64,000 bases of DNA, taken from Pseudomonas mediterranea CFBP 5447. GTDB lineage: Bacteria; Pseudomonadota; Gammaproteobacteria; Pseudomonadales; Pseudomonadaceae. Made by a program: the position numbers and the translations under genes. The DNA is taken from the NCBI RefSeq assembly GCF_000774145.1, contig NZ_KN322984.1:233435-297434 (forward strand), read 5' to 3'. Numbering within the stretch: position 1 is the first letter of the stretch; each line of letters starts with the position of its first letter. The notes below the pieces were generated by a model that worked only from the letters and a program-made list of their open reading frames with translations, had not been told where the DNA came from and searched no databases. Shown one piece after another: positions 20,201 through 29,090 of this stretch.

Positions 20201-21273
20201 ACTGAAAGCGTGCCGGCGGTCTCGGGGGCAAAGTCGAACCAGGCATAGCCGCCGTTGTCGGTTTCACCGCGAAACAGCACGGTATCCCCCAGCACCCAGG
20301 ACACTTCCCGTTGAGGCATGGGCAGGTCGAGGTAATACGACTTCACCTGAACGCCCAGTTTGACCGATTGTTGATGCTCAATCACCGGTTGATGAGCCGG
20401 GTTCAGATGGCTCTCGACGACCAACCGATGGTGCCCCAGGGACACTGCAATCGGATACGTCTCGGCGTGGTATTTGCTGTAGATGGACAGGTTGAACAGC
20501 TGCGTTTCATCGCTGACCGGCACCGGACAGTCCACTTGCCAAGTGTCTTCAAGCAATTGGTTTTCGCCCCATCCGGGGGTAATCACCACCGCGTCCAGTG
20601 GATTGTCCTGGCTCCACAGCAGCGCCTCGGTTCCCGTCCAGGGGCTGTCCGGCGCGGGCCGGAAGGACAGCTGGTGACTCTTCGCGCCGGTTGCCCCATG
20701 GCACAGGTAAAGCAGGGGCTCCCCGGTCGGGGTAAACACCTGGCCGTCATTGACAATCTGGGCCAGGACCAGTGGAGCCAGTTCGAGGTGAAAATCGATC
20801 CGGGCGACAATCACGTCCAGGCGCGTGGTGGCTTCAGACGGGCTGAGGATGACGAACTCGAACAGATCATCGCTCTCGATATCAAACTCGATCGGCGCCG
20901 TCACCGGCGTCAGGCTCAGTGCCTGGGTTTCAGGATCGGCCCCCCGGTTGTCCGAGGGTGGCAGCACGATTTCCAGGCTGTCCTCAGTGCCGCGCCGACG
21001 CAGGCTGAAAACCCCGGCCTCCGCGGAACGGTTGTCGTACAGGAAGCTCAAACGGTAGCGCGCCCCTGCCGATTGCGGCACCGGCGCAGGCACGATCTGG
21101 GCGATCCCTCCTCCGCCGTAAAGGGACATGTAGTAGATGGATTGCCCCTCCCATTCGCCTGATTTCCTATCGTGCCTCTCGGGCACGCCGGCATTGTTCC
21201 AGTGGTTATAGCCCAGATCGAAATGTCCGTTGGGGAGCACATTGGTCTTGGTGTTGACCGGTTCTCTGTTCAT
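17206..21273 (-). CDS. Giant Ig-like-repeat protein in the TcA operon
   Basis: A 1355-aa protein with no signal peptide or TM helix. The N-terminus (about 1-170) reads like a jelly-roll carbohydrate-binding module (NVLPNGHFDLGYNHWNNAGV, RYRLSFLYDNRS). The rest is a run of beta-strand-rich units of roughly 100-130 aa resembling bacterial invasin-type Ig domains. Each unit has signatures such as VPVEWDSAQGLQ...GVDGWASV, VSVEWHDGETSLSGVDGIAQ, VEVSWRGTD and VRVHWFYQG...DANGKARITF. It overlaps the stop of the TccB-like gene by 4 bp (ATGA), so its synthesis is coupled to the toxin. It is not one of the canonical Tc A, B or C parts. Possible roles are binding to host glycans or receptors, or presenting the toxin; this is inference. 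Confidence 0.8.
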   Translation of the reverse strand: MNREPVNTKTNVLPNGHFDLGYNHWNNAGVPERHDRKSGEWEGQSIYYMSLYGGGGIAQIVPAPVPQSAGARYRLSFLYDNRSAEAGVFSLRRRGTEDSLEIVLPPSDNRGADPETQALSLTPVTAPIEFDIESDDLFEFVILSPSEATTRLDVIVARIDFHLELAPLVLAQIVNDGQVFTPTGEPLLYLCHGATGAKSHQLSFRPAPDSPWTGTEALLWSQDNPLDAVVITPGWGENQLLEDTWQVDCPVPVSDETQLFNLSIYSKYHAETYPIAVSLGHHRLVVESHLNPAHQPVIEHQQSVKLGVQVKSYYLDLPMPQREVSWVLGDTVLFRGETDNGGYAWFDFAPETAGTLSVKASVESPFHAEGNALHTFSVTAHATDPMKDVRVAFPNMEAAPWGEKTGYPDRGASYQLEVLLDADSPLRDRSVWLEWDGKAPEELGVTVSPALLQPVSGNSNPLRWRLDCDDRIDGDFGLRLGAAGLLKPTVNNAMSLARHTLKIGLVREANRVPVVDENDYVWCMVQVLSQGDQPVTGVPVEWDSAQGLQRTWSGVDGWASVIDRPSVHGQYTLKARVNPRETGQVPEHDFIIQTLATSAWKTAGFKLGDVAVDRVGAGVVCRMGQNDQFHLTVTTGSPLLGKEVSLRWRDPASARAIVITGMETPTPVTAAGVTWAVQAQQADSSGVFDLQVISADLEPLDLAFRLLPQDLAPTMTLVFDQAPRTWAAAIDLYPCIGATHDLTLQPVDDLSGLHGLLFETTVSPGLPSGWNITPPLTGSAPMTAGGIRYRCDFTATTEGATRSWAAEVLGVGAFTQPPPFGLNLAHNKVVIGTPYEVATDPVLSKHESARLALRYVSAFTGGPANDVSVEWHDGETSLSGVDGIAQRDYRPTAAGGSEVPVLVSNPYDGSEVEHTFTVHAYAEDPWLDLNVHSGTGATQRWGEQTFFPRRAEKLDLRLSVAEGSPLLDQMLTLGIQGADELDTAMNFGPVGLGFPRPLTVDGLPVSLAAGDRTDAAFYLQLSASRLLARSPLNAFSLGSHIPVDVLAVTHQDPTVVDWGETLSFEVTLTNALTGQPARQVEVSWRGTDVAMEDTITFTNFYGVARFGFVATVDGPGTVTARAVGGTEVVSFDYLVHEACVIQSLTSTDLEGLPGEEVSAEATVVSAASGEPVQGVRVHWFYQGVVLEPVVTDANGKARITFELPSRIGRYSLSASVRGALGWEAEWLESEVKGTVDSWVQEFTLHLNERPIDMDDLVNRRMSLKDGESHTLVLTVKKDSSLINTTTVSIGMREGAALELEFDPALYEARQVTVAPLSWSILTKASRWGPFELQLHSPILPERALPAEVNVHGNLL

Positions 21274-24200
21274 CTTTGCCCCCCCTTGAGCGTTGCGCTT
21301 TCGGCGGCTCTGACTTTGCCCTGGACGTACCGGGAAAACGCCGGGCCGCCCACCTTGGCGGTGTAGCGAACCTTCACGATGATGTCGTTCAAGGCCGCCA
21401 GTTGGTTCTTCTGGCGCTCCCACTCCTGGAACCAGGGGAAGGACAGTGTCCAGCGAGACACGGCGCCGGTGTTCTCGAAGATATTGCGCAGGCCCTCTTC
21501 GGGTCTCAACGCCGCCACGCCGAAATCATCCAGGCCGATGGAAATGGCCATCTGTTCACCGCTGCTGATATTGAGCAGCACATCGGCCGGCGCCAGACTG
21601 CTGTCGCCATACAGATAATCCAGCGACTCAAGGGACGCCTTGATGGCTGTTTCACTGCCAATCTGCGTCAGCGTCGCACAGACGTTTTCAAAGGGGCCGA
21701 GCAACGTCGGCAGGGTCACGTCCACGGCGTTGATCTGGCGGCAGTAGTGGTCGTGGTAATCCCGGTCGAACAGCAGTTGCGACAGTTTGAAGTTCAACGT
21801 GCCGTTGGTGATCAACCCTTCCCGCGCCTCGTCCCAGCTGGAGTAATCCGCCTGCCGGTCGCTGTTGTCATCGAACAATTGACGCAGGGATACGGTCTTG
21901 ACGATTTCCAGGCGCCGTTCGTACCGCAGCAAATGATCGGCCTCCATGCGTAGCAGATCGAGGCGCAACGAGTCGCCGGCAGTCAGGCCGTAATAGTTAT
22001 CCAGCCACGCATCGGTGCGGATGTGGCTGAGGCCGAATTCGGCGGTTTCCAGTTGCAGCGCGCTCTGGGCACTCAGGCAAAGGCTGACGACCTGGTCGTA
22101 GGCCTGGTAGTGCAAGGTCTTGCATTGCCCCAGGTGCCAGCGATATAGCTCGACGCGGGTGGCTCGGGTGAGCAGGAAGTCATAGAGTGCCTGGGCCTGG
22201 GCATTCATCTTGACGATTTGATCCAGATTGGCCTCGGCGGCCAACACCGCGTGTTTCTGCGCGTTGATCTGTTCGTCGATCATCGCCAGCTCCGCTGTGG
22301 CCTGGTCCCGCGCCAACCCCCAGTCTTCGCGTCGCCGCCGATAGCTTTCGGAGGTCGCGTCCTTCTCGGCATCGCTGCGCACGACCTCTGCCCCGACCTG
22401 GAACCCGTAAGCCAGGGCTCTTGGAGCACTGCCGAACTGATGGCCGCCGTTGGCCAGGCCGAACACATTGGGAAAGGCATCGATGACAGCGCCCGCCACT
22501 TGCATCGAGGTGCTCAGCGCCGTCAACAATTTAACGCTGTCGAGGGCCTCCATAACCTTGTATTCACTGCTGGAAATATTCTCGCTGTACAGCTTCGTGT
22601 AGTGGGCTTGCCGCTCCGCGGTCAAGGTGCGACTGCTGTTCAACGCAGCCAGCGTGTCCCGTAGTTGTTCAAGATTTTCTTCCTGCACGGTCCGGACGAA
22701 GGTACTCAACTCGGTCAGGTGGCGCTGTTGCAACAACTCTTGCTCGCCCCGGTCCTGTTGTTCCAGCAAGCGCATCACCTGGTTGCCGCACTCCTGCAGA
22801 TATTGGGTCGCCCGCAGGGCCGTATCGAACAGCGTGCGCCAGCGAAACGCCGCAACCCGCAAAGGCCCGCCCATGGGGCGCACGGGGCCGGCACCGCCGG
22901 CAGCCAGGTTGTTGAGCAGATCCGAAGGGTTGATGGTGCTGAACAACTCGATGGACAGCGGTTTGCCGTCGATGGTCAGGTTATGGCGCAGGTTGTACAT
23001 GCGCTGGGCCGGTAACTCATAGAGCTGCAACACGCGCTGGCTCACCGGCAAGCGGAAACGCTCCACGCCGACAACGCCGGGATCTTCAAAAAAATGGCTC
23101 CTGACCGGCAGCGATCCCGGATCCAGCAGCAGATCCTGCTCGAACGCCCTGAGCGCGGCACTGTCTTCGAGTTCCTCGACCAGTTCCGTCAACGTGGCAG
23201 GCGTCCATTGACTGAGGGTGTGCATGTCCGGCGTGGCGCCCATCAGGTTCTTGGCGCGCAGGTATTGCAGCTTGGCGGCGGCCAGACTGTCCCGTGTCAG
23301 TTGCCGGTACAACCAGTCGCCCCAGGCCACGAGGTTGGCGACATAGTCCAGAAAAATCAGCATCTGGTAGTGCCGGGGGGTGGAATAGGCAATCGCGTCA
23401 GGGTCGGTCGGGTTGTCGGCTTCGCAGCCCACGTCCCCCTCGCTACCAGACACATTCAACGGCCGGCAACGCCAATAGCGTGGCTTCGGATCCGCCCGCT
23501 CGGCCTGTGTGTCAGCGATCGCCTGGGGATCGAAGATGAAGTGCAGCCATTGTTGGGCTTCGACGAAGCGCTCCTCGTCCTTGAGCCGGGTCGCCACCAG
23601 GTGAGGCAGGTGAAAAAACAGTTCCCAGAAGAACAGCCCGTTGGCACCGTCGAACGGGCCGTTGGGTTCGTTCGAATCGTCGGGCAGCGGCGGCTCGTCG
23701 GGAAATTGGGTGTCCCAATCGAGCACGGCATCGATCGACACATTGGCGCGTGTCACCAGCTCAGCGCCGATCAGGGTGTTCAGGCGCGCGTACTTGAGCG
23801 CCAGCCCCGAGTCATTGAGGTGCAGGAATTGCCCCCCCCGCGAATCGGTCTTGTGCACGGCGGGCAGGCTGGGGTCGGTGGGAACGCCCTTCAGGTCCAA
23901 GGTGAAGGTCTTCTGGCCAAAGTCGCGAGGAGGCTCGCCAATGTTCTCCGGACCTTTGAGGATGAACGTTGCCGTCAAGTTGGCGAAGTTTTCCCGTTCG
24001 ATCCCATGCCACGCAAAGGACCAGCCGCCGTTGTCCGAGTGGGTCTCGACAACGTCGGGCTCGTCATCTCCCGAGGGGTATAGCAGCGACAGGGTGAATG
24101 CCATTGGCTCGCCTGTCTTGCCGGGCGTCAACAGGGCGCAGTGCGCCTGGTAATACAAGTGCTGCTTACCCCCTACCGTTCTCACAACCACTTTGAGGGT

Positions 24201-25409
24201 GAAGTTTTCCACCAGGGGATCGGCGCCACTCGACACCGTTTCCGTCATTTTGGAAAAGCCTTCGGGGGCCACTCGCTGTTGAAGGGTCGTGGGCTTGGAG
24301 AAGCGGACCATGGCCAGGTGGTCCATGAGCGGCTTTTCGTCGGCCACCTTGCGAAACAGCGCGTCGCGTGTTTCGTATATCTCCACCGGCCGGGGTCGTG
24401 TCCCTATAAAGGCCGGCGGTGTGCGCGCATTGGTCAAATGCACCGCCAACCGTCCCTTGGGGTACAACGGGTCCACATCGTCGCGCAGCATCACTGCCAC
24501 CAGCCGGCATCCCGGGCTGACGTCCTCGTCGAACGCCGACAAATTCAGCCGTATCGGCGGCGACCACTTTCCGTCCAGCGTGATGAAGGCCACCTTCAGC
24601 TCAAGCTCGTAGGGCTTCTGCAGGCCGCCGTCGCCATCGAACAAGGCCGGGCGCCATTCGGCCCAGACCAGGCACAAGCGTCCCCCCCAAAAGACCAGGC
24701 GGCTGTCGAGCACCTGCGCATCGGCGGGGATATCGACCGGTTGCCACTCGCTCCATGCCGCCGGATTGATCGTCTGGGTGTCGGCGTCCAGCTGCACATC
24801 GGCCTTGCGCCAGAAGTAACGGTAGGGGGCGATCCGTTCCCGGCCCACCAGGTAATAGTCGGCACGGCGGGCATCGGCCCCATCGACATAGCCGTTGAGC
24901 ACATCCAGGTTGCACACTTCTTCAAAGGCGCGCAGGTATTGCTGCACGCCCGACTGCACCGAGTCGGTGGTCAGCCGGGTCTGGTTGAGGTTGTTCTCCA
25001 GCGTCCTGAACAGGCTGGTCTTGCGGATGCGCGCATAGGGGGTGATGTAGTCTTCGGGCATGCACTTGAGCAACTGGCTGGCGGCCCACAGCGGATACTG
25101 GCTGGCGATGTCCCAGTCTTTCAGGTCCTTGCGGTCGAACTCCCGCTGGGTGTAGCCGGGCTCCAGCTTCTGGTAGACGGCGTGGATGTACTGCTGGAAA
25201 CAACTGACCGCCTCGGCGACCCAGGTCGTCTTGACCTGATGGTTGTCCAGGGGGTCGGTGCGCAGCCACTCCAGCAGATCGTCGGCGGTCTTGATCGGTG
25301 GGTACCCCTTGCCGGCGTCATGGTCTTCGATTTCCTTGATACCCAAGGCACATTCGATCAACGCGTCGCGGCGCAGGGCGGTTGCCCGGGTGATGTCTTG
25401 CGTAGCCAT
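21270..25409 (-). CDS. Tc toxin A subunit, C-terminal half (TccB-like)
   Basis: A 1379-aa protein matching the second half of TcA toxins (TcdA-type, or the separate TccB). In order it shows the ABC-toxin N-terminal helical segment (about 1-130, YIHAVYQKLEPGYTQREFDRKDLKDW), a neuraminidase-like beta domain (about 200-600), and a long alpha-helical pore-forming channel with linker (about 650-1150). The C-terminal TcB-binding domain ends near LAALNDIIVKVRYTAKVGG, the usual TcA terminus, followed by about 25 extra residues. TcA forms the bell-shaped pentamer that binds the target cell and injects the TcB/TcC cocoon content. ATG 25409 is preceded by AGGAGAGGG. It lies 69 bp after the TccA-like gene. 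Confidence 0.93.
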   Translation of the reverse strand: MATQDITRATALRRDALIECALGIKEIEDHDAGKGYPPIKTADDLLEWLRTDPLDNHQVKTTWVAEAVSCFQQYIHAVYQKLEPGYTQREFDRKDLKDWDIASQYPLWAASQLLKCMPEDYITPYARIRKTSLFRTLENNLNQTRLTTDSVQSGVQQYLRAFEEVCNLDVLNGYVDGADARRADYYLVGRERIAPYRYFWRKADVQLDADTQTINPAAWSEWQPVDIPADAQVLDSRLVFWGGRLCLVWAEWRPALFDGDGGLQKPYELELKVAFITLDGKWSPPIRLNLSAFDEDVSPGCRLVAVMLRDDVDPLYPKGRLAVHLTNARTPPAFIGTRPRPVEIYETRDALFRKVADEKPLMDHLAMVRFSKPTTLQQRVAPEGFSKMTETVSSGADPLVENFTLKVVVRTVGGKQHLYYQAHCALLTPGKTGEPMAFTLSLLYPSGDDEPDVVETHSDNGGWSFAWHGIERENFANLTATFILKGPENIGEPPRDFGQKTFTLDLKGVPTDPSLPAVHKTDSRGGQFLHLNDSGLALKYARLNTLIGAELVTRANVSIDAVLDWDTQFPDEPPLPDDSNEPNGPFDGANGLFFWELFFHLPHLVATRLKDEERFVEAQQWLHFIFDPQAIADTQAERADPKPRYWRCRPLNVSGSEGDVGCEADNPTDPDAIAYSTPRHYQMLIFLDYVANLVAWGDWLYRQLTRDSLAAAKLQYLRAKNLMGATPDMHTLSQWTPATLTELVEELEDSAALRAFEQDLLLDPGSLPVRSHFFEDPGVVGVERFRLPVSQRVLQLYELPAQRMYNLRHNLTIDGKPLSIELFSTINPSDLLNNLAAGGAGPVRPMGGPLRVAAFRWRTLFDTALRATQYLQECGNQVMRLLEQQDRGEQELLQQRHLTELSTFVRTVQEENLEQLRDTLAALNSSRTLTAERQAHYTKLYSENISSSEYKVMEALDSVKLLTALSTSMQVAGAVIDAFPNVFGLANGGHQFGSAPRALAYGFQVGAEVVRSDAEKDATSESYRRRREDWGLARDQATAELAMIDEQINAQKHAVLAAEANLDQIVKMNAQAQALYDFLLTRATRVELYRWHLGQCKTLHYQAYDQVVSLCLSAQSALQLETAEFGLSHIRTDAWLDNYYGLTAGDSLRLDLLRMEADHLLRYERRLEIVKTVSLRQLFDDNSDRQADYSSWDEAREGLITNGTLNFKLSQLLFDRDYHDHYCRQINAVDVTLPTLLGPFENVCATLTQIGSETAIKASLESLDYLYGDSSLAPADVLLNISSGEQMAISIGLDDFGVAALRPEEGLRNIFENTGAVSRWTLSFPWFQEWERQKNQLAALNDIIVKVRYTAKVGGPAFSRYVQGKVRAAESATLKGGQR

Positions 25410-25478
25410 TGCCCTCTCCTGTGAGTTGGGTATCGTCGCCATCCGGACAAGCTCCGTGGCGCTGGGTGGAGCGTTGTT

Positions 25479-28400
25479 TCAGGGGACGAATTTGATGGGG
25501 CGGAAGCCCAAATCGATGCTGCCCCTCCTGACTATCGGCTCTTCAATCTCCAGCGGTGTCGCGCTGGTGAACGTCACCTCGGTTATCCCCTCGGCATTGG
25601 TCTTGCCTGCAACGGGGAGAAGCGGATCGAGATTCCAGGTCACCGCCTCATGGGCAGCCGGGTTGCCATGTTTGTCGTACATGAGCGCCCGCAGCGTGAC
25701 GTCAACGCCGACTTTTTCCTCCCGGATGACGAAATCGCCCTGCGGACGCGCCAGTTCGAAACTGGACGGATCATTGCCCAGGGTGATCGTCGCCGCTGGC
25801 TGCGGCTCGCGGGCGTCGAGCCGGTAACTGATCACGTCGCGCCCCATAGCATGACCGGCATGCACCGTGACGGTGGCCTGCCCCTGCTCATTGGTGGTGG
25901 ACTTCTGTGGTTCGACACGGCACAGCGTCGCCCCCCAATACACATTGACGTGCATCTGGGGCTCCTGCCCAAGGGTCACCGTGACGGTCAGTTGCGTGGT
26001 TTCATTGCTGTTGGCAACCAGTTCGGTAGTACCCACCGTGCTTTGGACCTCGACCCGATCACCGGCGGCGTGGAGGCCGTACAAGGGTGACGTCCGATTC
26101 GGGTCCGCCAACCGGGCCGTGACCTGATCGGCCAGATCCCGGTAAGCACTGAAGGATGCGTCGGGCAGCAACGTGCCCATTTTCAATATGGTCGGCGCAT
26201 CGAGGGTGCTCTGGAGCGAGAACTCCCGCAGGCGCGTGAACAGATCCAGGTGTTGCAGGCTGCGGATGTAACCCTGCCCGCCGTTGACACGCTTGGCGCA
26301 GGCGAGCACTTCCTCGGCACTCCAGCCGAAGAGTTCGGCCAGCAGCTCGGCGGCATGGGCTTGTACCAGCCGGAGGCCGTCGCTGGACAGGTCACCGGGC
26401 AGTTCATTGACCCGCTGCAGGTAATCGAGCAGCTGTGATTCGGGCTCCTCGCTGAGCGCGACGGCGCGGTTGTAGATTGTCAGGTAGTACAAAGCGCTGG
26501 GCGTTAAGGGAGCGCTGGCGGGTGCGTTTTCGACGCCATCGCCGATGACGAGGTAAAGCGTCAGGAAGTCCGCGCTCAGCTTCAGCGCCTTCGCGACCTC
26601 GCTGCGGCCGATAAAGCTGTTGAGCATGCCCAGGAACGGGTCGCCGGGCTCATCCTCCTCACCGGCGCTTGACGGAGCGTCCGCCGTTGAACGTCCCGAC
26701 ACATAGGCCAGCACCTCTTGCACCGTACTGCCCGCCCAGGTCAGCACCGGCAACGCCATGGGCGGGGCCAGTTCGCCAAACACCGCCAGGCTCTCCTGAA
26801 CCACACCACGCTGGCCGGCACGGCTGCTCAGCAACACTGCGACGATCTGTTCGACGGTCTGTGGATCGTCTTTACCGAGCACTCGCCGCACCACGCGCGC
26901 GACCACTTCCCGAGCATAATTCTCATAAGCCGGGTCGGTGGATTCGTCGCGATGAATGACCACCCCCTGCTCATCGACCAACTCCAGCAACTGTTGGGTC
27001 CATTGCCGGTCGTTGGACAACGGCGAGACACCGCCCATGCGCAACGCGGTCTCGGTAAACAGCGCGGGCGCGAGCTGCGAACGGATCTGATCGAACAGCC
27101 GGGCCTGTGCCTCCAAGGGTTCGGTGGGCGCCAGCACGGGCTTGACGCGCGCCAGGGTCCAGGCCACGTCCAGGTTACTATTGGCGCACCAGCGCACCCA
27201 TCCCTCCAGGCTCTGGATCTGGGTCAAGGCGTCCGGTGACTCCGAATCAGCGCGGGCGTTGATCGCCGGCGAGCCCAGCAGCGCAGCGAGCCCGGCTTCG
27301 CCGCTCAACCGGTTGAGGATCTCCACTGCCACATTCGGCGCGATCCCCAACAACTGCGGCAGCCTGGCCATGCGGTAGAACGCGGACAGTACCGGCCGGC
27401 TCCGTTTGAGCGCCGTCAGCCCCTGGGCGCTGGCAATCAACGGGGCCAGGTTGAAATAGGTCGCCAGGTCGATGTTCAGGCCACCGCATATCTGCGCGAC
27501 GGTCAACGCGTCGGCCTCGGTCTGCGGTATCAGCGCGAACGCACCGTCGTCCATCCGCAATGGCGGTGTGGACAGCACGTCGCGGTTGAACACTCGATCA
27601 AATTGCGACAGCTCGGTGCCCCGTCCGAAAATCGAAATGTCGCCAACGAACGCTGCGAATTCTTCCGCCGAGCAGCGGTAGTCTTCCCGCAACATCTGAA
27701 ACAGTCCCAGAGCCCGAACTGTGCTGCTGGTCATCCAGTAATCGGGCGGCTCCGTGGCTGACGTGCCACCCACCCGTGCCTCGGGATTCAGCTCGGCACC
27801 GATGATCGCTGTCAGCAGTGCATCGGTTTCATGGCTGGGCAATTGCAACGCGTTATCCAGTCGGATCTTGCGGTTGAGCCGATCGATTCTGTCATTGAAG
27901 GTCACGTCTTCAATGAGCCCGATGATTCTATTGGTGCTGGCATCGCCGCCATAGGTGATGCTCATCGAGTCATCCGCCAACCCATTGTTGACGAACACCG
28001 ACCCCGCATGCCCGGGGGTAATCACTGTATCGAGTATCAGCACATGGTCGGACAGCGAAGGGACAAACGACTCGACCGAGAGCAAGGCCTCCAGTCCACG
28101 CTGAGTCAGTTTGGTCCGCTGGTTGAAGAACGCCGTCTGGTTCAGGTTCTGCGCTTCAATGCCTCGCGCCCCGAAGTTCTCCTTGAACCAGTCATCGGTA
28201 TCCCCCTCGGGGAAAAGCGACTCTTCCACCATGAGCTGCCGCAACACCGGGCTGAGCCGGGCCGCCTGGGTCAGAGCAGCGTCGCTGTTGCCCCCCCAGG
28301 GCAGCGCCCGCAGGAAATAGGGAAACGCTGGATCACACAGCTGCACGACACGGCCAATGGAGAGTTTCAGGCCCCGGGTCCACTCATCCAGCGTGACCCA

Positions 28401-29054
28401 CGGGTGGTGATAAGGCAGCCCGTTGGGGTAGCGTCGGCGACTCAGCATCTCATCCAGATCGACGCCCTCACTCAGGGAGTCTTCGATGGACTTTTCCAGC
28501 ACGGCGCTGACCACCTCTACCGATGACACCACCCGATATGTCGTCACCGGGTCGACGCGCAGCAGTCCCAGGTCCTTGCGGCGCAGGGCGAGCGCGTAAG
28601 CATTCTCGTTTTCGGAAGGGATGAGGCGGCGCTCGGACCAGTGCTTGAGCCACACCGCATAGGCCACGGGCGAATGGATGGCTTCGATCGCGTCCGCCGG
28701 GCATTTATTACTGAAGTTGGGCTTGAACAGCTCTTCATAGGTGGGCCCCGGGACCAACGCCAGCAGGCCTTGGCGCAGGTGAGAAGGAAGCGGCTCCTGA
28801 CGGGTCAGTTGATCTTCGATGAAGCTGCGCAGCACCCACGTTGCCAAGCCGTTGAGGCGTAAGGTGAGCGCCTGGGCATCTTCGGGGTCCAGCCCGTACT
28901 CGTTTACCAGCCCGGATGCCCCTTTGCGTGCCAGGGCACACACCGAGCCGCCCGCCGCGAAATACTGCCCAAGGTCGGACAGAGGCTCGGACCGTCGCCC
29001 CGCCAGGAGCTGTTCGCAAAAACGACTGGCGATTTGCGCCGGAGAATCTTTCAT
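25479..29054 (-). CDS. Tc toxin A subunit, N-terminal half (TccA-like, SpvA/VRP1) with Ig-like tail
   Basis: A 1191-aa protein like TccA, the N-terminal part of TcA. The first 950 or so residues are mostly helical, with the Salmonella SpvA/VRP1-type region (VWLKHWSERRLIPSENENAYALALRRKDLGLLRVD) and RVVQLCDPAFPYFLRALPWG, as in the TcA shell. The last 190 residues change character to two Ig-like beta units (NETTQLTVTVTLGQEPQMHVNVYWGA and VDVTLRALMYDKHGNPAAHEAVTWN). From memory, P. luminescens TccA is about 965 aa, so these units look like an extra extension. Start ATG 29054 has GGAG eight bases upstream; the frame's first Met is six codons earlier. Together with the next gene it makes about 2570 aa, close to one-piece TcdA. 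Confidence 0.9.
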   Translation of the reverse strand: MKDSPAQIASRFCEQLLAGRRSEPLSDLGQYFAAGGSVCALARKGASGLVNEYGLDPEDAQALTLRLNGLATWVLRSFIEDQLTRQEPLPSHLRQGLLALVPGPTYEELFKPNFSNKCPADAIEAIHSPVAYAVWLKHWSERRLIPSENENAYALALRRKDLGLLRVDPVTTYRVVSSVEVVSAVLEKSIEDSLSEGVDLDEMLSRRRYPNGLPYHHPWVTLDEWTRGLKLSIGRVVQLCDPAFPYFLRALPWGGNSDAALTQAARLSPVLRQLMVEESLFPEGDTDDWFKENFGARGIEAQNLNQTAFFNQRTKLTQRGLEALLSVESFVPSLSDHVLILDTVITPGHAGSVFVNNGLADDSMSITYGGDASTNRIIGLIEDVTFNDRIDRLNRKIRLDNALQLPSHETDALLTAIIGAELNPEARVGGTSATEPPDYWMTSSTVRALGLFQMLREDYRCSAEEFAAFVGDISIFGRGTELSQFDRVFNRDVLSTPPLRMDDGAFALIPQTEADALTVAQICGGLNIDLATYFNLAPLIASAQGLTALKRSRPVLSAFYRMARLPQLLGIAPNVAVEILNRLSGEAGLAALLGSPAINARADSESPDALTQIQSLEGWVRWCANSNLDVAWTLARVKPVLAPTEPLEAQARLFDQIRSQLAPALFTETALRMGGVSPLSNDRQWTQQLLELVDEQGVVIHRDESTDPAYENYAREVVARVVRRVLGKDDPQTVEQIVAVLLSSRAGQRGVVQESLAVFGELAPPMALPVLTWAGSTVQEVLAYVSGRSTADAPSSAGEEDEPGDPFLGMLNSFIGRSEVAKALKLSADFLTLYLVIGDGVENAPASAPLTPSALYYLTIYNRAVALSEEPESQLLDYLQRVNELPGDLSSDGLRLVQAHAAELLAELFGWSAEEVLACAKRVNGGQGYIRSLQHLDLFTRLREFSLQSTLDAPTILKMGTLLPDASFSAYRDLADQVTARLADPNRTSPLYGLHAAGDRVEVQSTVGTTELVANSNETTQLTVTVTLGQEPQMHVNVYWGATLCRVEPQKSTTNEQGQATVTVHAGHAMGRDVISYRLDAREPQPAATITLGNDPSSFELARPQGDFVIREEKVGVDVTLRALMYDKHGNPAAHEAVTWNLDPLLPVAGKTNAEGITEVTFTSATPLEIEEPIVRRGSIDLGFRPIKFVP

Positions 29055-29090
29055 CGCAGTGCTCCGTTTCAAGTATTGAAGACGAAGTGG

